From: Isotricha intestinalis | Taxonomy: Eukaryota > Ciliophora > Litostomatea > Vestibuliferida > Isotrichidae | Assembly (NCBI GenBank): GCA_023807065.1 | Contig: JAJJLU010003477.1 | Span: forward strand, 1-64,000 | DNA length: 64,000 nt | Direction: 5' to 3' | Notes under the pieces: model-generated | Told to the model about the DNA's origin: nothing | The model's input: the letters and a program-made list of their open reading frames with translations, nothing else | Database searches by the model: none | Part shown: positions 1-9,763 of the stretch, piece by piece | Position numbering within the stretch: the first letter of the stretch is position 1 | How the letters are laid out: every line of letters starts with the position of its first letter | Program-made: the position numbers and the translations under genes

Positions 1-983
1 ATTAAATTAAAATATCTATACTTGAACATAATTCATAATAACTCTTTGTTTAATTAATTCTTTTTCATATTTATATTTTTATTATTATTATTAAATTGAT
101 GATTTGTGACTTTTATACATACAATATATTTTTTTTTATATGCTATAAAATATCATTATTTTTTAAAGGCTTTATCACTTACTTATTTGAAATATTATAA
201 TTATCATAAATTTGGAGGTATTTGTATTATTTGATTAAAACATTATTTTTGTATAATATTTCTTTTGTCTTGTTTTTTATAGAAAAATATCTTGGTTCAA
301 AAGGTATAATTAATTCTTTGTCAATACAAATACTTTTTTGGTTTAAAAAATTTAGATTTTTTTAGTTTATTTATTGACTCATATTTATCAACTAGTATTT
401 TATTATTAATTATCATAATATTAATATTAATACTATTAATTTTTCTATTATGTTTATTTAATTTTTTGTTGGAATTAATGATATTGTTCATATTTATAAT
501 TTGGTTTTTTGGTTTTGAATAATTCTATTGAGGAAGTTTTTTTAAATATATTTCATGTAGTATTCTTTAAATCTGATATAAATATTATTTCCTTTAATTG
601 ATTTTCATTTATTGATTTTTCTAAAAAAATAATTTGAGATTTCATTATAATCAAACTTCTTTTTCTAAATCATTCAACTCTTTTTCATTTTTTTTAATTT
701 TTGTCAAAAATCTTTTTTTTCATTGAATATTTTATGGTTTTCTAAGTTTAATTAATATAAATCCTTTCTTTTATATTTTTTGTTTATTTAAATAAATAAT
801 CTATCATCTAAATTAAATTTTCTTTTCTCAATTCATCATATAAATCTCCATTCTATATTTCTTAAATTTCTCTCATATTTTTGATTTATCTTTCTTCTTT
901 TTTTATTTATTAATCTATATTATTATTTATTAATCATTATTTTTATTTTTAATACATAACTTTTATTATTTATAAAGCATTGA
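1..983 (-). pseudogene. Gap without intact gene; possible decayed coding DNA
   Basis: No open frame with a start codon and useful length is visible on either strand in this stretch. Read on the minus strand, roughly 900 down to 240, it has the A-rich, Lys/Asn/Glu-like composition of the neighbouring coiled-coil genes. Short protein-like runs occur in all three frames, broken by many stops and apparent frameshifts. The plus strand is correspondingly T-rich, as it is over genuine minus-strand genes. This could be a decayed coiled-coil gene, but stop frequency is also near what random A-rich DNA would give. The last ~100 bases probably hold the promoter of the CAP-domain gene that follows. Confidence 0.25.
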
Positions 984-2243
984 ATGGTTGATATACCTAA
1001 ATTTGGTCCTAAGACAATTGAGCAAATAATTTCTGAAATAAATCATATAAGAAAGAATCCTAAATCTTATGCTAGGAAATTAAGAAATTATGCAACTCAA
1101 TTTAAAGGTAATGTTCTCCGTTTAGAAAACATGAAAAATGGTTTAATAACGACAGAAGGTCCTTCTGCTTATAAAGAAGCTGCAACATTTTTAGAACAAT
1201 TACCAAAATTAGGGTCATTATTTACTGATGAAAATTTAAATAATGCAGCTCAGGCAATGGCAAATGAAATGAGTAATTATTCTGATTTTGCTCAAATGAG
1301 TTCTATTGATAGAGATTCTATTATAAATTCTTTTGGAACTTATGAGGGCAAATTTGGTGAATCAACAGATTTTGGTTCTTTATATCCAGAAATGATTGTA
1401 ATGAATTTAATAGTTGATGATGGTGATGAAAGAAGAAGAAATAGAAATATGATGTTTGATTCAAATTTTAATCAAATAGGAGTAGGAATATGTTCTCATG
1501 ATAAATTTAAAAGTATTACTGTAATAATGTATGCAAATGAATTTATACCTGGAAAAGGAGAAAAAAGAACACATCAAAAGGCAACTCAAAGAGAAATTGA
1601 TGGTGGAGATCCTTTAGAAAGAGATGCCGGATATAGAAAAGATTTAAACACAGATACAGCAAAATATAATTTAGCACCTGGAACTCATATAAATTATCGT
1701 CATAAAGAAAGTATAGATCCAGAAAAAGATTTAATTACTGATAGGGCAAAAGAAAATGATGATTATTATTATGATGATAATAATTATGGAGGAGAAAATT
1801 ATATTGTAAAAAGTAATAAAAATGTTAGAAAAGATAAGAGTACAAATGAAGGTAATTTTCAAAGTAATTATAGAAAAAAAATAGATGTGTCTACTTTGGG
1901 AGGTAAAGGGAATAATAATAGAGAAAATGTAAATGAAAATAATTTTGAAAAAGAAAACATTATTACTAGTGAAAAAGCATATGGAAAAGGGTATTTTGAT
2001 AATAAAAAAATAGAGAACAGTAATCAAAATAAAATGGCACAAAGTAATAGAGTAAAAAATAATCCAAATATAAATGTTAATTCTGGATTTAATGAAGATG
2101 ATGATTTACCAGAAGGTGTATTAAGAATTGAAAAAAATGAAAGATTTATTATTGAAAAAGGAGAGAAGAAAAAAATAACTAAAATTGTCAGATATATGGA
2201 AAATGGTGATATTAATACAGAATTATTTAAAACTAAAGTATAA
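984..2243 (+). CDS. CAP/SCP-domain protein with low-complexity tail
   Basis: The protein has 419 residues. Residues about 12-195 match the CAP (SCP/PR-1 like) fold: an N-terminal INHIRKNP helix, a central helix region around LNNAAQAMANEM, a GEST segment where the family has GEN, and an FNQIGVGIC strand followed by an aromatic-rich strand. There is no signal peptide, so it is probably cytosolic, unlike secreted CAP proteins of animals and plants. Residues about 215-400 are Asn/Lys/Asp-rich and look disordered, and a short charged block follows at the C-terminus. CAP proteins without secretion signals occur in ciliates and other protists; their biochemical role is not settled. The ATG at 984 is the first in the open frame; the stop is TAA. 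Confidence 0.75.
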   Translation: MVDIPKFGPKTIEQIISEINHIRKNPKSYARKLRNYATQFKGNVLRLENMKNGLITTEGPSAYKEAATFLEQLPKLGSLFTDENLNNAAQAMANEMSNYSDFAQMSSIDRDSIINSFGTYEGKFGESTDFGSLYPEMIVMNLIVDDGDERRRNRNMMFDSNFNQIGVGICSHDKFKSITVIMYANEFIPGKGEKRTHQKATQREIDGGDPLERDAGYRKDLNTDTAKYNLAPGTHINYRHKESIDPEKDLITDRAKENDDYYYDDNNYGGENYIVKSNKNVRKDKSTNEGNFQSNYRKKIDVSTLGGKGNNNRENVNENNFEKENIITSEKAYGKGYFDNKKIENSNQNKMAQSNRVKNNPNINVNSGFNEDDDLPEGVLRIEKNERFIIEKGEKKKITKIVRYMENGDINTELFKTKV

Positions 2244-2518
2244 AATTTTTTAGATATAAAAAATATATTTTTTTTAATGTAGAATTTTTAAATCATTTTA
2301 TAAATTATTTTATTCTAAAAAATAAAATTCATTCAACTATATTGATTAAATAAAAACTTTAAAATAAATAAATTGAAAAAAATAAATGAATACTATAAAT
2401 TTTTAATTATAAAAATTAAAGTATTATACAATAAAATACTCATCTATGTAGGTATGTGTTAAATATTAAATAATAAATAAATTTATGAAAATAAAATATA
2501 ACTTATAAAAATTAAAAA

Positions 2519-2998
2519 ATGAATGCAAGTCAAAGTCAAATGAGAAGAACAAATCAAACAAATCCAGGAGAATTTGGTTCAAGTAATTTAGGACAATTAA
2601 CACAAACTGGTAATAATTTTGGAGCAACAAATTCAGCAAATGCTGCAACTTTAAAAGGAAAATTAGCAAGTTTAGAAGAGCAAATTCAATTAGTTGCAGA
2701 TGAAATGAATAATCATAAAAAAGATGTTGTTTCATTAAAAAATGAAAAAGATACATTACAAGAAATTTTAAAAATGAAAACTCATGAAGTTAAAAATACT
2801 TTATTACAGGAATTAAATAAAGTTGAAGATGAAATGAAAAGACATTTTTCTCATCAAACTTCAGAAAATAGTAGATTACAACAACAAATAACTTCTTTAA
2901 AAGCAGAAAAAACAGCACTTCAAAATCAATTAATTGCTTTACAAAGAAGAATTTCAGATTTAGAAATGCAAGTTGGAACAGATGATGTTAAATTCTAA
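2519..2998 (+). CDS. Small coiled-coil protein
   Basis: This 159-residue protein has a Ser/Asn/Gln-rich N-terminus (about 1-42) and then an almost uninterrupted coiled coil (about 45-155) rich in Leu, Glu, Gln and Lys heptads, ending in an acidic DDVKF tail. There are no cysteines, membrane segments or catalytic motifs. Codon use is coding-like and the sequence is not low-complexity in the coiled-coil part, so I regard it as a real gene. Size and shape resemble small basal-body or axonemal coiled-coil proteins, but I do not recognise a family. It sits in tandem between the CAP gene and the kinase gene, both on the same strand. Confidence 0.7.
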   Translation: MNASQSQMRRTNQTNPGEFGSSNLGQLTQTGNNFGATNSANAATLKGKLASLEEQIQLVADEMNNHKKDVVSLKNEKDTLQEILKMKTHEVKNTLLQELNKVEDEMKRHFSHQTSENSRLQQQITSLKAEKTALQNQLIALQRRISDLEMQVGTDDVKF

Positions 2999-3113
2999 AT
3001 AAACTTTTAGTAATTTAAAATTCTTCTTAAACAATAATAATATATTATATTTCTTTTTAATTAAAAAGTTAAATATATTAAAAAATATATATAATAATAA
3101 TCTTAAATATTAA

Positions 3114-5206
3114 ATGACGAATACTATTCATTCTAAAAAAGATTATTCTGCCAACTTTATTTTTTCAGAAAATATTTTAAGTTATTCTTTGGTATATATA
3201 TATTAATCCTTTTTTAATAGTATTATTTCATTCAGATTAACCAACTTTCTTGGTTTTTGAATAAAAGAATTATAGTTAGATATATTAAAGATTTATATTT
3301 TAGTTTTTCACATTTAAGAATTAAATCAAAAGAAATAATTCCTGATTGTTTATCAATTTTAAAGAAAACAAAAAAGAGAAAAATTATAATTTTAAAAGCT
3401 TTTTATAATGATATTCAAATTGATGAAAGAAAAAAATTATTTTATCATATAAGTTCTATTATTATAGATATGTTAAATCCAAAATTTAATATAATTAAAG
3501 TTAAACATAATATTGAGACATTAAAAAAGGAGATATTTAAACCAAGATTAACTCAATATAATAATGAAGATTTTTTAGACAATAATTTAAACATTGAAGA
3601 AGAAGAAGAATATAATAATGATATTTCACAAAATGAAGATTATCCTTTTAGAATTATTGGAGATATTCAAAAGAAAGGAAATGTTTTTGGTTTTTTCAAT
3701 TATAGATATGCTGAAATAGATGTTGCGAAAGGATTATTCAAAAGATATCAAAGTCCTAAAAATTATCCAAATAAACCTTTAGAAGTTTTTAATTTAAAAG
3801 ATATTATTAAAATTAAAACATTACCAAAAACTCAAAAAGACACTTTCTATTATATGGAAATAAAATATAAACCTAATGATGGAAAAGAGAAAACTCAATT
3901 ATATAGAACAAGACATATGATTTCAAGAGAAAATTGGTATAACTATATTTCAAAAGTTTTTAGACATTTTAAAAAAAATGAAGATTTACCTCCAATTAAT
4001 AGAAATAAATTAATTTTTATCGATGACCAAGTAGGTGTAGTTCAAGAAATTTTAAAAGGAGATGGAAAGAAAAAAAAGAAAAAAATAACATTAGATGATT
4101 TTCATATTATATCTAAATTAGGTGCAGGAGCTTTTGGCACAGTTTATAAAGTAAAAAGTAAGTTAGATAAAAAAGAATATGCATTAAAAGTAATAAATAA
4201 AAATACAATTATTGAAAAAAAATATTTTTATTATATGATGCAAGAATATAAAATATTAAAATTATTAAATGGCTGTCCTTTTATTTTAGGACTTCATTAT
4301 GCATTTCAATCTGCGAATTATTTATTTATGGTTGTTGATATATGTTCAAACGGAGATATTTCAAATGCACAAATGATAATAAATCCTAAATTATTAATAG
4401 CTGAATTGATTCTTTCTATAGAATATATGCACAATAAAAAAGTTATTTATAGGGATTTAAAAGCAGAAAATATTCTATTAAATTCTGAAGGTCACATAAA
4501 AATTTGTGATTTCAATTTATCAAAAATGAATGTAGGTGAAAATGATAGAGCTCTTTCATTTTGTGGATCTCCATTATATTTATCTCCTGAAATGTTAGAA
4601 AGAAAAGGAGTAAATTTTAAAGCTGATATATACCAAGTAGGATTACTTATTTATGAAATCCTTGTAGGAAGAACTGCTTATAAAGCTAATAAATTAGAGA
4701 TATTATATGATAATATCATACATAATAGAATTAATTTTAATGTAAAGGAATTAAATAATGAAACAAGAGATTTATTAAAAAAAATTTTAAAAAAAAATCC
4801 TGAAAAAAGATTGACTTTAAAACAAATTAAAGAACATAAATATTTTTCTGACATTAATTGGAAAGATGTATATAATAAAAGATGTGGAAATATTCAAGTT
4901 ATAAAAAAAGGTCAAAGAAGAGTTGAAGGAGATTATGAATATGAAAGAAATAGATTGAAAGCTATAGAAATGGTTTTAGATTATAATCCAAAATATACAA
5001 TACTTAATGGAAAAGTTACTTGGAAAGAAATAAAAAAAGATATTCAAAGACCTATGAGAAATTTTGTAAAGGAGTATTATTATGAAAAAACAGAAGAAAA
5101 AGAAGAAATGGAAGAAGATGATAAAGAGGATGAAATCAACACTGACACTAAAAAATTATATAAAAAGACAAATGAGTTTCATAATTATGAATATAATAAT
5201 TATTAA
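3114..5206 (+). CDS. PH-domain AGC-type Ser/Thr kinase, DFN variant (2 exons)
   Basis: I join 3114-3191 to 3221-5206 across a 29-nt intron. The downstream frame otherwise has no ATG before its conserved part, and the upstream ATG frame runs exactly into a GTATAT...AATAG intron in phase 0, giving about 687 residues. Residues about 165-276 look like a PH domain and about 318-575 are the kinase. It has the glycine loop GAGAFGTVYKV, the YALKVINK lysine, a helix-C Glu in QEYKIL, a YRDLKAEN catalytic loop and a FCGSPLYLSPE activation segment resembling AGC kinases (Akt/RSK-like). The magnesium-binding DFG is DFN (KICDFNLSK). The catalytic Asp and Asn are retained, so activity is still plausible. 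The C-terminus is acidic/charged. PH plus AGC kinase suggests recruitment to phosphoinositides; that is inference. Confidence 0.85.
3192..3220 (+). other. 29-nt intron in kinase gene
   Basis: The intron starts GTATAT and ends AATAG and sits in phase 0 (after a TTG codon). Removing it joins an ATG-initiated 26-codon exon to the kinase frame. It carries an in-frame TAA, and its length is not a multiple of three, so retention would break the protein. Confidence 0.75.
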
Positions 5207-5399
5207 CTTTTTCCTTATATTATTAATAATTAAATCCATTAAATATTACTTTAATTTCTTATATTTTATATAAAAAATTTTCTTCTGAAACAAAAACAAA
5301 AAGAATATTTTGTATTTAATTATAAATAATTTTTATTTTGAATTTATTGAAGAAAAAATGAAAAGAAATTTAATTGATGTTTTTAGAATATTATAATAT

Positions 5400-5978
5400 T
5401 TAACTATTTAATCTCATATGAGAAGCAACTGCCATATCAGCACAAATTCCACTATTTGAAATAGGAACAATTCTTGGATATAAATAAGAATCTCTATAAG
5501 TAGTATTCCATTGTTTTCTATTAACCATACTTGAATTTCCAAGTTCTAAATAAGATCTATTTGCAGAAGCTCCACTAACAATACCATTAAGTGGTAATTT
5601 ACTTCTTTGAGAATCTGGATGATATGGAACTAAAGGTTTCTTACCCATTCCACAATGTAAATTTGATACTGGAATATAATCTGTCATATAAATTGTTTTA
5701 TTTGATGATAATTTTTCTGGTACTGTTTTAAAATGATTTAAATGCCTTCCTCTTCTATTAGTTACTCCAAAAGGAATTGCTAAACAACGACCATTTTTTA
5801 CAAGTACATGACTACATGAACCTACTTTTGTTGATTTGAAATATGGATCTCCAAAGTCTTTACGAGTGTTGAAAAATGTTTTTTTTGGTACTTTTTCTTC
5901 TTCTACTTGAACTTCTCCTTCTCCGTTTAAATTATTTTCATAATTTTGATATTGCATGTTTTCTTCAGGCTGTTGCAT
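5400..5978 (-). CDS. Unknown protein, possible axonemal microtubule-associated protein
   Basis: The protein has 192 residues and is not low-complexity after an acidic N-terminus (about 1-32). It is rich in Tyr, Pro, Arg, Asn and Gly turns, with short motifs such as FFNTRKDFGDPYF, IYMTDYIPVSN and WNTTYRDSYLYP, and has no predicted helices, membrane spans or catalytic motifs. Such extended, aromatic/proline-punctuated small proteins are typical of microtubule inner proteins of cilia. I cannot name an orthologue, so that role is an inference. The stop is TAA; the gene converges with the kinase gene (193-bp gap) and is divergent from the MFS transporter, sharing a 71-bp upstream gap. Confidence 0.65.
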   Translation of the reverse strand: MQQPEENMQYQNYENNLNGEGEVQVEEEKVPKKTFFNTRKDFGDPYFKSTKVGSCSHVLVKNGRCLAIPFGVTNRRGRHLNHFKTVPEKLSSNKTIYMTDYIPVSNLHCGMGKKPLVPYHPDSQRSKLPLNGIVSGASANRSYLELGNSSMVNRKQWNTTYRDSYLYPRIVPISNSGICADMAVASHMRLNS

Positions 5979-6049
5979 TTTTATTTATATTATTTTTTCA
6001 TTCACAATAAATAATAAATAATTCAAATTCAATTTTTTAGTTTAAATAA

Positions 6050-7681
6050 ATGATTGAAAATACAAATAATGATAAAGATCAGTTTGGAACTTTTGCTGAT
6101 ATTCCAATGAATTCATCAAATAATAATAAAAATGAAATACGTAAAAAACAAAAAAATATAAAAACTCAAAAAAGTATGAAAAGTGTTTTTGATATTGCAA
6201 ATCCAGAAGATCAATTTGATATTCCACCCAATAAAAGAAATATGATATTTATAATATTCCTTTTATCAAATTTATTTTTAAATTATGATACTGGGGTAAT
6301 ACCAGCAAGTTTATTAGAAATAATAAAAGAAATACCATTGGATTATAAAGAACAAGCATTATTAGGTTCATTAGTATATTTAGGTTTATCAACAGCTTCC
6401 ATTTTCACTTCTTTAATTTTTTCTAAATTTAGCCCTTCAAAAGTTTGTGCTTTTGTTTTAATCTTAAATTCTGCTTCATGTTTTACTTTTTCATTATCCA
6501 GTAATAAATATGTAATGTTTCCGATGAGATTTATGATGGGAGTCACTGAAGCTTTTATAGTTATTTATGGTCCTGTTTGGGTTAATAATTATTCACCTCT
6601 TGAACATTCTGCTAAATGGATGGGTATTTTACATTCTTGTACTGCTTTAGGTGTTGTTTTAGGTTATTTAGTTGCTGGAATAATCATTAACTTTTTCAAA
6701 GGTTTTTTATCTTGGAGATTTGCTATTCAAATTCAAGGTATTGTTGAAATTTTTTTTGCTATTTTTTTCTATTTAGAAAAAGATGAATATATAAATGTAA
6801 ATATAGATGCTGAAATAGTAAATGAAACAGTAAATGATAATAAAGAAGTTTCTGAAATGGGAAAGACAAAAAGTATAGTTTCACGTAAAAGTCACATTGA
6901 TGCTCCTGAATTAAATAATTTAAGTTTATATTTTTATCAATCAAAACTAGTTTTAACAAATCCATTATATTTAACAGTAACATTAGGTTTATGTTCAATA
7001 TATTTTATAGTAACAGGAATTCAATTCTGGATGACAGAATATATGATAGGAATACTTGAAATTCAACCAGTAATAGTTGTTATTGTATTTTCATTTACAA
7101 GTGTCACAGCTCCATTATCTGGTGTTATTGTAGGTGGAGTATTTGCTGATAAATATGGAGGATATAAAGGAAAAAATACAGTAAAAGCAATTAAATTATG
7201 TGTTGCTTTTGGATTTGTTTCTTTTGTTTTTGCTTTTCCAATGGGGTTTTTATTTGATTTAATATATTTAAATGTTTTACTTTGGACTTTCTTATTTTTT
7301 GGTGCTGCTATTATTCCAGTTGGGACTGGAATCATGATTAGTTCTGTGAGAAAAGACTGTCAAGCTACTTCATCAAGTTTAAGTCAATTAATTTTCAATT
7401 TATTTGGGTATTTTTTCTCTCCAATGTTGACAGGTTTTGTAATGGACAGTTTTAAGGATAGAAGAGTTGGTTTTATTTGGGGAATGAGAGTTGTTTTTTG
7501 GTGGGTTATTTTTGCTCTCCTTTTTTTACTTATTTCTTGGCTTATTGCTTATAAAAAATATAAATCTGGAATAGATAGTGAAGAAAAAGATTTAGTTGAA
7601 GATGGAGAAATGGGTGCTGATATGGCAGAAATTATGCACCTTGAAATTAGAAGAAGATTGGCTCAACAGTCTAATATTTAA
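6050..7681 (+). CDS. MFS transporter, spinster-like
   Basis: The 543-residue protein has an acidic/basic cytosolic N-terminus of about 65 residues and about twelve hydrophobic segments in two blocks (roughly 70-250 and 295-510), separated by a hydrophilic loop (about 250-295) rich in Glu, Asn and Ser. The second half carries GGVFADKYGGYKGKN, the usual loop motif of the major facilitator superfamily. The first half has the YDTGVIPASL segment and the RFMMGVTEAFIVIYGPVWV helix typical of spinster-type carriers. The substrate is unknown; spinster relatives carry lysolipids or sphingolipids, and other MFS members carry small organic solutes. The C-terminal tail ends MHLEIRRRLAQQ and is likely cytosolic. 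Confidence 0.85.
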   Translation: MIENTNNDKDQFGTFADIPMNSSNNNKNEIRKKQKNIKTQKSMKSVFDIANPEDQFDIPPNKRNMIFIIFLLSNLFLNYDTGVIPASLLEIIKEIPLDYKEQALLGSLVYLGLSTASIFTSLIFSKFSPSKVCAFVLILNSASCFTFSLSSNKYVMFPMRFMMGVTEAFIVIYGPVWVNNYSPLEHSAKWMGILHSCTALGVVLGYLVAGIIINFFKGFLSWRFAIQIQGIVEIFFAIFFYLEKDEYINVNIDAEIVNETVNDNKEVSEMGKTKSIVSRKSHIDAPELNNLSLYFYQSKLVLTNPLYLTVTLGLCSIYFIVTGIQFWMTEYMIGILEIQPVIVVIVFSFTSVTAPLSGVIVGGVFADKYGGYKGKNTVKAIKLCVAFGFVSFVFAFPMGFLFDLIYLNVLLWTFLFFGAAIIPVGTGIMISSVRKDCQATSSSLSQLIFNLFGYFFSPMLTGFVMDSFKDRRVGFIWGMRVVFWWVIFALLFLLISWLIAYKKYKSGIDSEEKDLVEDGEMGADMAEIMHLEIRRRLAQQSNI

Positions 7682-7830
7682 TATATTTATTAACTTTTTA
7701 TTTAAAAATTGAAATATTTATATTTAAAAGTTATAAATTAAAAGATTTAAAAATAGAATCTTATTATGTTTTTTTATATTTAATTTCAAATAAAAATTCT
7801 TTGATATTATAAATTACATAAACAAAACAA

Positions 7831-8415
7831 TTATTGTCCTAATAAAGAGTTTAATGCTTTTTCAACATCCATTTCATTTTTTTCCAAAGCTTCTTTTGCT
7901 TTATCTTCAGTAAATCCCATTTCAACCAATTCTTTAATTTTCTTTTGTAAAGTTTTTTCAGGATTAGCATATTCTTCAACCCATTGTTTGGCAGTAGCAT
8001 TAAATAATTTAATATCACTTAAATATTGTGAAGCAACAACAGCATCTTGTGGGTCATCTGGAACAGGAGCACACATAAGTGCTTGAAGAGAAATTAATGC
8101 AGTTCGAATAGTTAAAGCAGGGGTCCATTCATTTTTTAAAATATCTAAACAAATTGCTCCTGTAACTGAACTTATATTAGGATGCCAAATTTTTGTGTCA
8201 AATTTCATTTTTGGTGGTTTGAATGGGTATTCATCTGGAATTAATATATCAATAACAAATATTCCTCCTTGATAACATGTATCTATAGGTCCTTTTATTT
8301 TTCCTTTCCAATGACGAATATTATTGTCCACCATCCATACTGTTACTGTGTTTTCTTCTTTATGTTTCTGAAGATCTTCGTATTCTTTCATTATACGGTT
8401 TTTTATTGAATCCAT
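7831..8415 (-). CDS. UBE2K: Ubiquitin-conjugating enzyme E2 of the UBE2K/Ubc1 type
   Basis: This 194-residue protein is close to the length of human UBE2K (about 200). Residues about 1-150 are the E2 fold, with the HPN motif at about 78-80 and the active-site Cys89 in TGAICLDILKNEW. The PDDPQDAVVASQY segment that marks this subfamily is present. Residues about 152-194 form a UBA domain (LVEMGFTEDKAKEALEKN). It takes ubiquitin from E1 and extends K48-type chains in this family; acceptance of that specificity here rests on the family match. The UBA domain binds the ubiquitin chain. All expected catalytic residues are visible. Stop TAA. Confidence 0.95.
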   Translation of the reverse strand: MDSIKNRIMKEYEDLQKHKEENTVTVWMVDNNIRHWKGKIKGPIDTCYQGGIFVIDILIPDEYPFKPPKMKFDTKIWHPNISSVTGAICLDILKNEWTPALTIRTALISLQALMCAPVPDDPQDAVVASQYLSDIKLFNATAKQWVEEYANPEKTLQKKIKELVEMGFTEDKAKEALEKNEMDVEKALNSLLGQ

Positions 8416-8652
8416 TTTTTTCTAATATTGTTTTAATAATTTAAAATTTTTTTTTTACTTTTTTATTTTTAAATAAATATTTAAATTAATATGATATTTC
8501 TTTATAAATTAAAATAATTCCAATTAATTTTTTCTGTAACTTTTATATTATTTAATTGTTTAAATTTTCAATTCTAATTCATATAAAATTTACCTTAAAA
8601 ATATAATAATTCATAAAAACAAATATATATATAATATAAAAAGTATAATAAT

Positions 8653-9557
8653 TTATTCCCAAAGTTTCACAAATTTATCTTTTGATGAAGAAGCAAATCT
8701 TCCTTCATCGATTTTGATGATAGAACTGATTCCTCCTTCATGTCCTTTTAAAATATATTTTGCTTCTGGATCATTTAAATTCCATTGAATCATATCATTT
8801 TCATCACTTCCTGAAATTAAGGCATTGCTACTCATTTCCAACAAACAATTAATTGATCTTTTATGTCCCTTTAATGTTATTTCATGATTAAAGTTATTAC
8901 TATTAAATATTAATATATCTCCATTACCCATTCCAGCAGCAAATCTATTATTATTTAGTAATTTCAAACACCAACACAAAATCCACAATCAATTTCTTTT
9001 TCTATTTCCTTTTTATTTAAATTCCATACTCTTAATTTCTTATCACCCGAACCACTTACAATTTTTCCATCTTTTAATGTTAATAAAGATGATATTTCAG
9101 ATTTACATTCATATAAAACAAAATCCATTGTTTTATTGTTTAAATTCCATACAATAATCTTTTTATCATCTGCTCCTGATATTAATTTTTCATCTAAACT
9201 TTCTGTTAATGTCCAAATCATTGAAGTATGTCCTTCCAATGTCATTTTACTTTTTTTTTCATTTAAATCCCAAATTTTAATTGTTTTATCTTGGCCAGCA
9301 GATGCATATAATCCATTCTTTAATTTTAAAATATAATTAATACTTCCTTTATGCTCATTAAATAATGTTGTTGGATTGCATGATGAAAGATTTAAAATTT
9401 TTATCTCATTTTCGGTTCCTAAAAGAATCTTACTTTTATCTATGAATGCCATACTTGAAATTTCACAATTACAATTTATTGAGAAAGAACATTTAGGAAA
9501 TTTTATTTTGTAAGTTTTTTCTTTTTTTTCAACGGTTCTTCCATGTCCACATCCCAT
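8653..9557 (-). pseudogene. WD40 repeat protein broken by a frameshift
   Basis: Two overlapping frames encode one WD40 propeller. The first part (9557 down to about 8967) begins MGCGHGRT and holds about four blades, for example TIKIWDLN, IIVWNLN and LRVWNLN. The second (about 8988 down to 8653) continues with further blades (DMIQWNLN, KFVKLWE) in a different frame. The frames cross near 8966-8985, where the first meets TGA. A one-base indel in the TTTT or TTT run there would restore a continuous seven-blade-like protein of about 300 residues; no GT-AG intron fits the phases. So it is either a sequencing/assembly error, a recent pseudogene, or programmed frameshifting. The N-terminal MGC suggests N-myristoylation and palmitoylation if expressed. 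Partners are unknown. Confidence 0.7.
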
Positions 9558-9763
9558 TTTCTGATATAAAAAAAATTAATAAGTATATTAAAACATATAA
9601 ATAAAAAAAAATAAATAAAATTTAATTTCATATTTTTTTAAACAAATATTATTTTAAAAAATGATTATAAGAAAAATAATTAAAATATTAAAAATCAAAA
9701 AAACGAATATAGTAATTCAATTTTTCATATAAATAAAAAAAAAAATAAAAATTATAGATAAAA

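Noticed and set aside
1..960. Reading the first kilobase with TAA/TAG as glutamine, which would give a longer frame.
   Set aside because: Genes elsewhere in the window clearly terminate at TAA, and stop frequency here is close to the chance expectation for A-rich DNA.
8964..8990. An intron joining the two WD40 frames.
   Set aside because: No GT donor in the region leaves the two-base remainder needed for the AG acceptor frame, so an indel is the better explanation.
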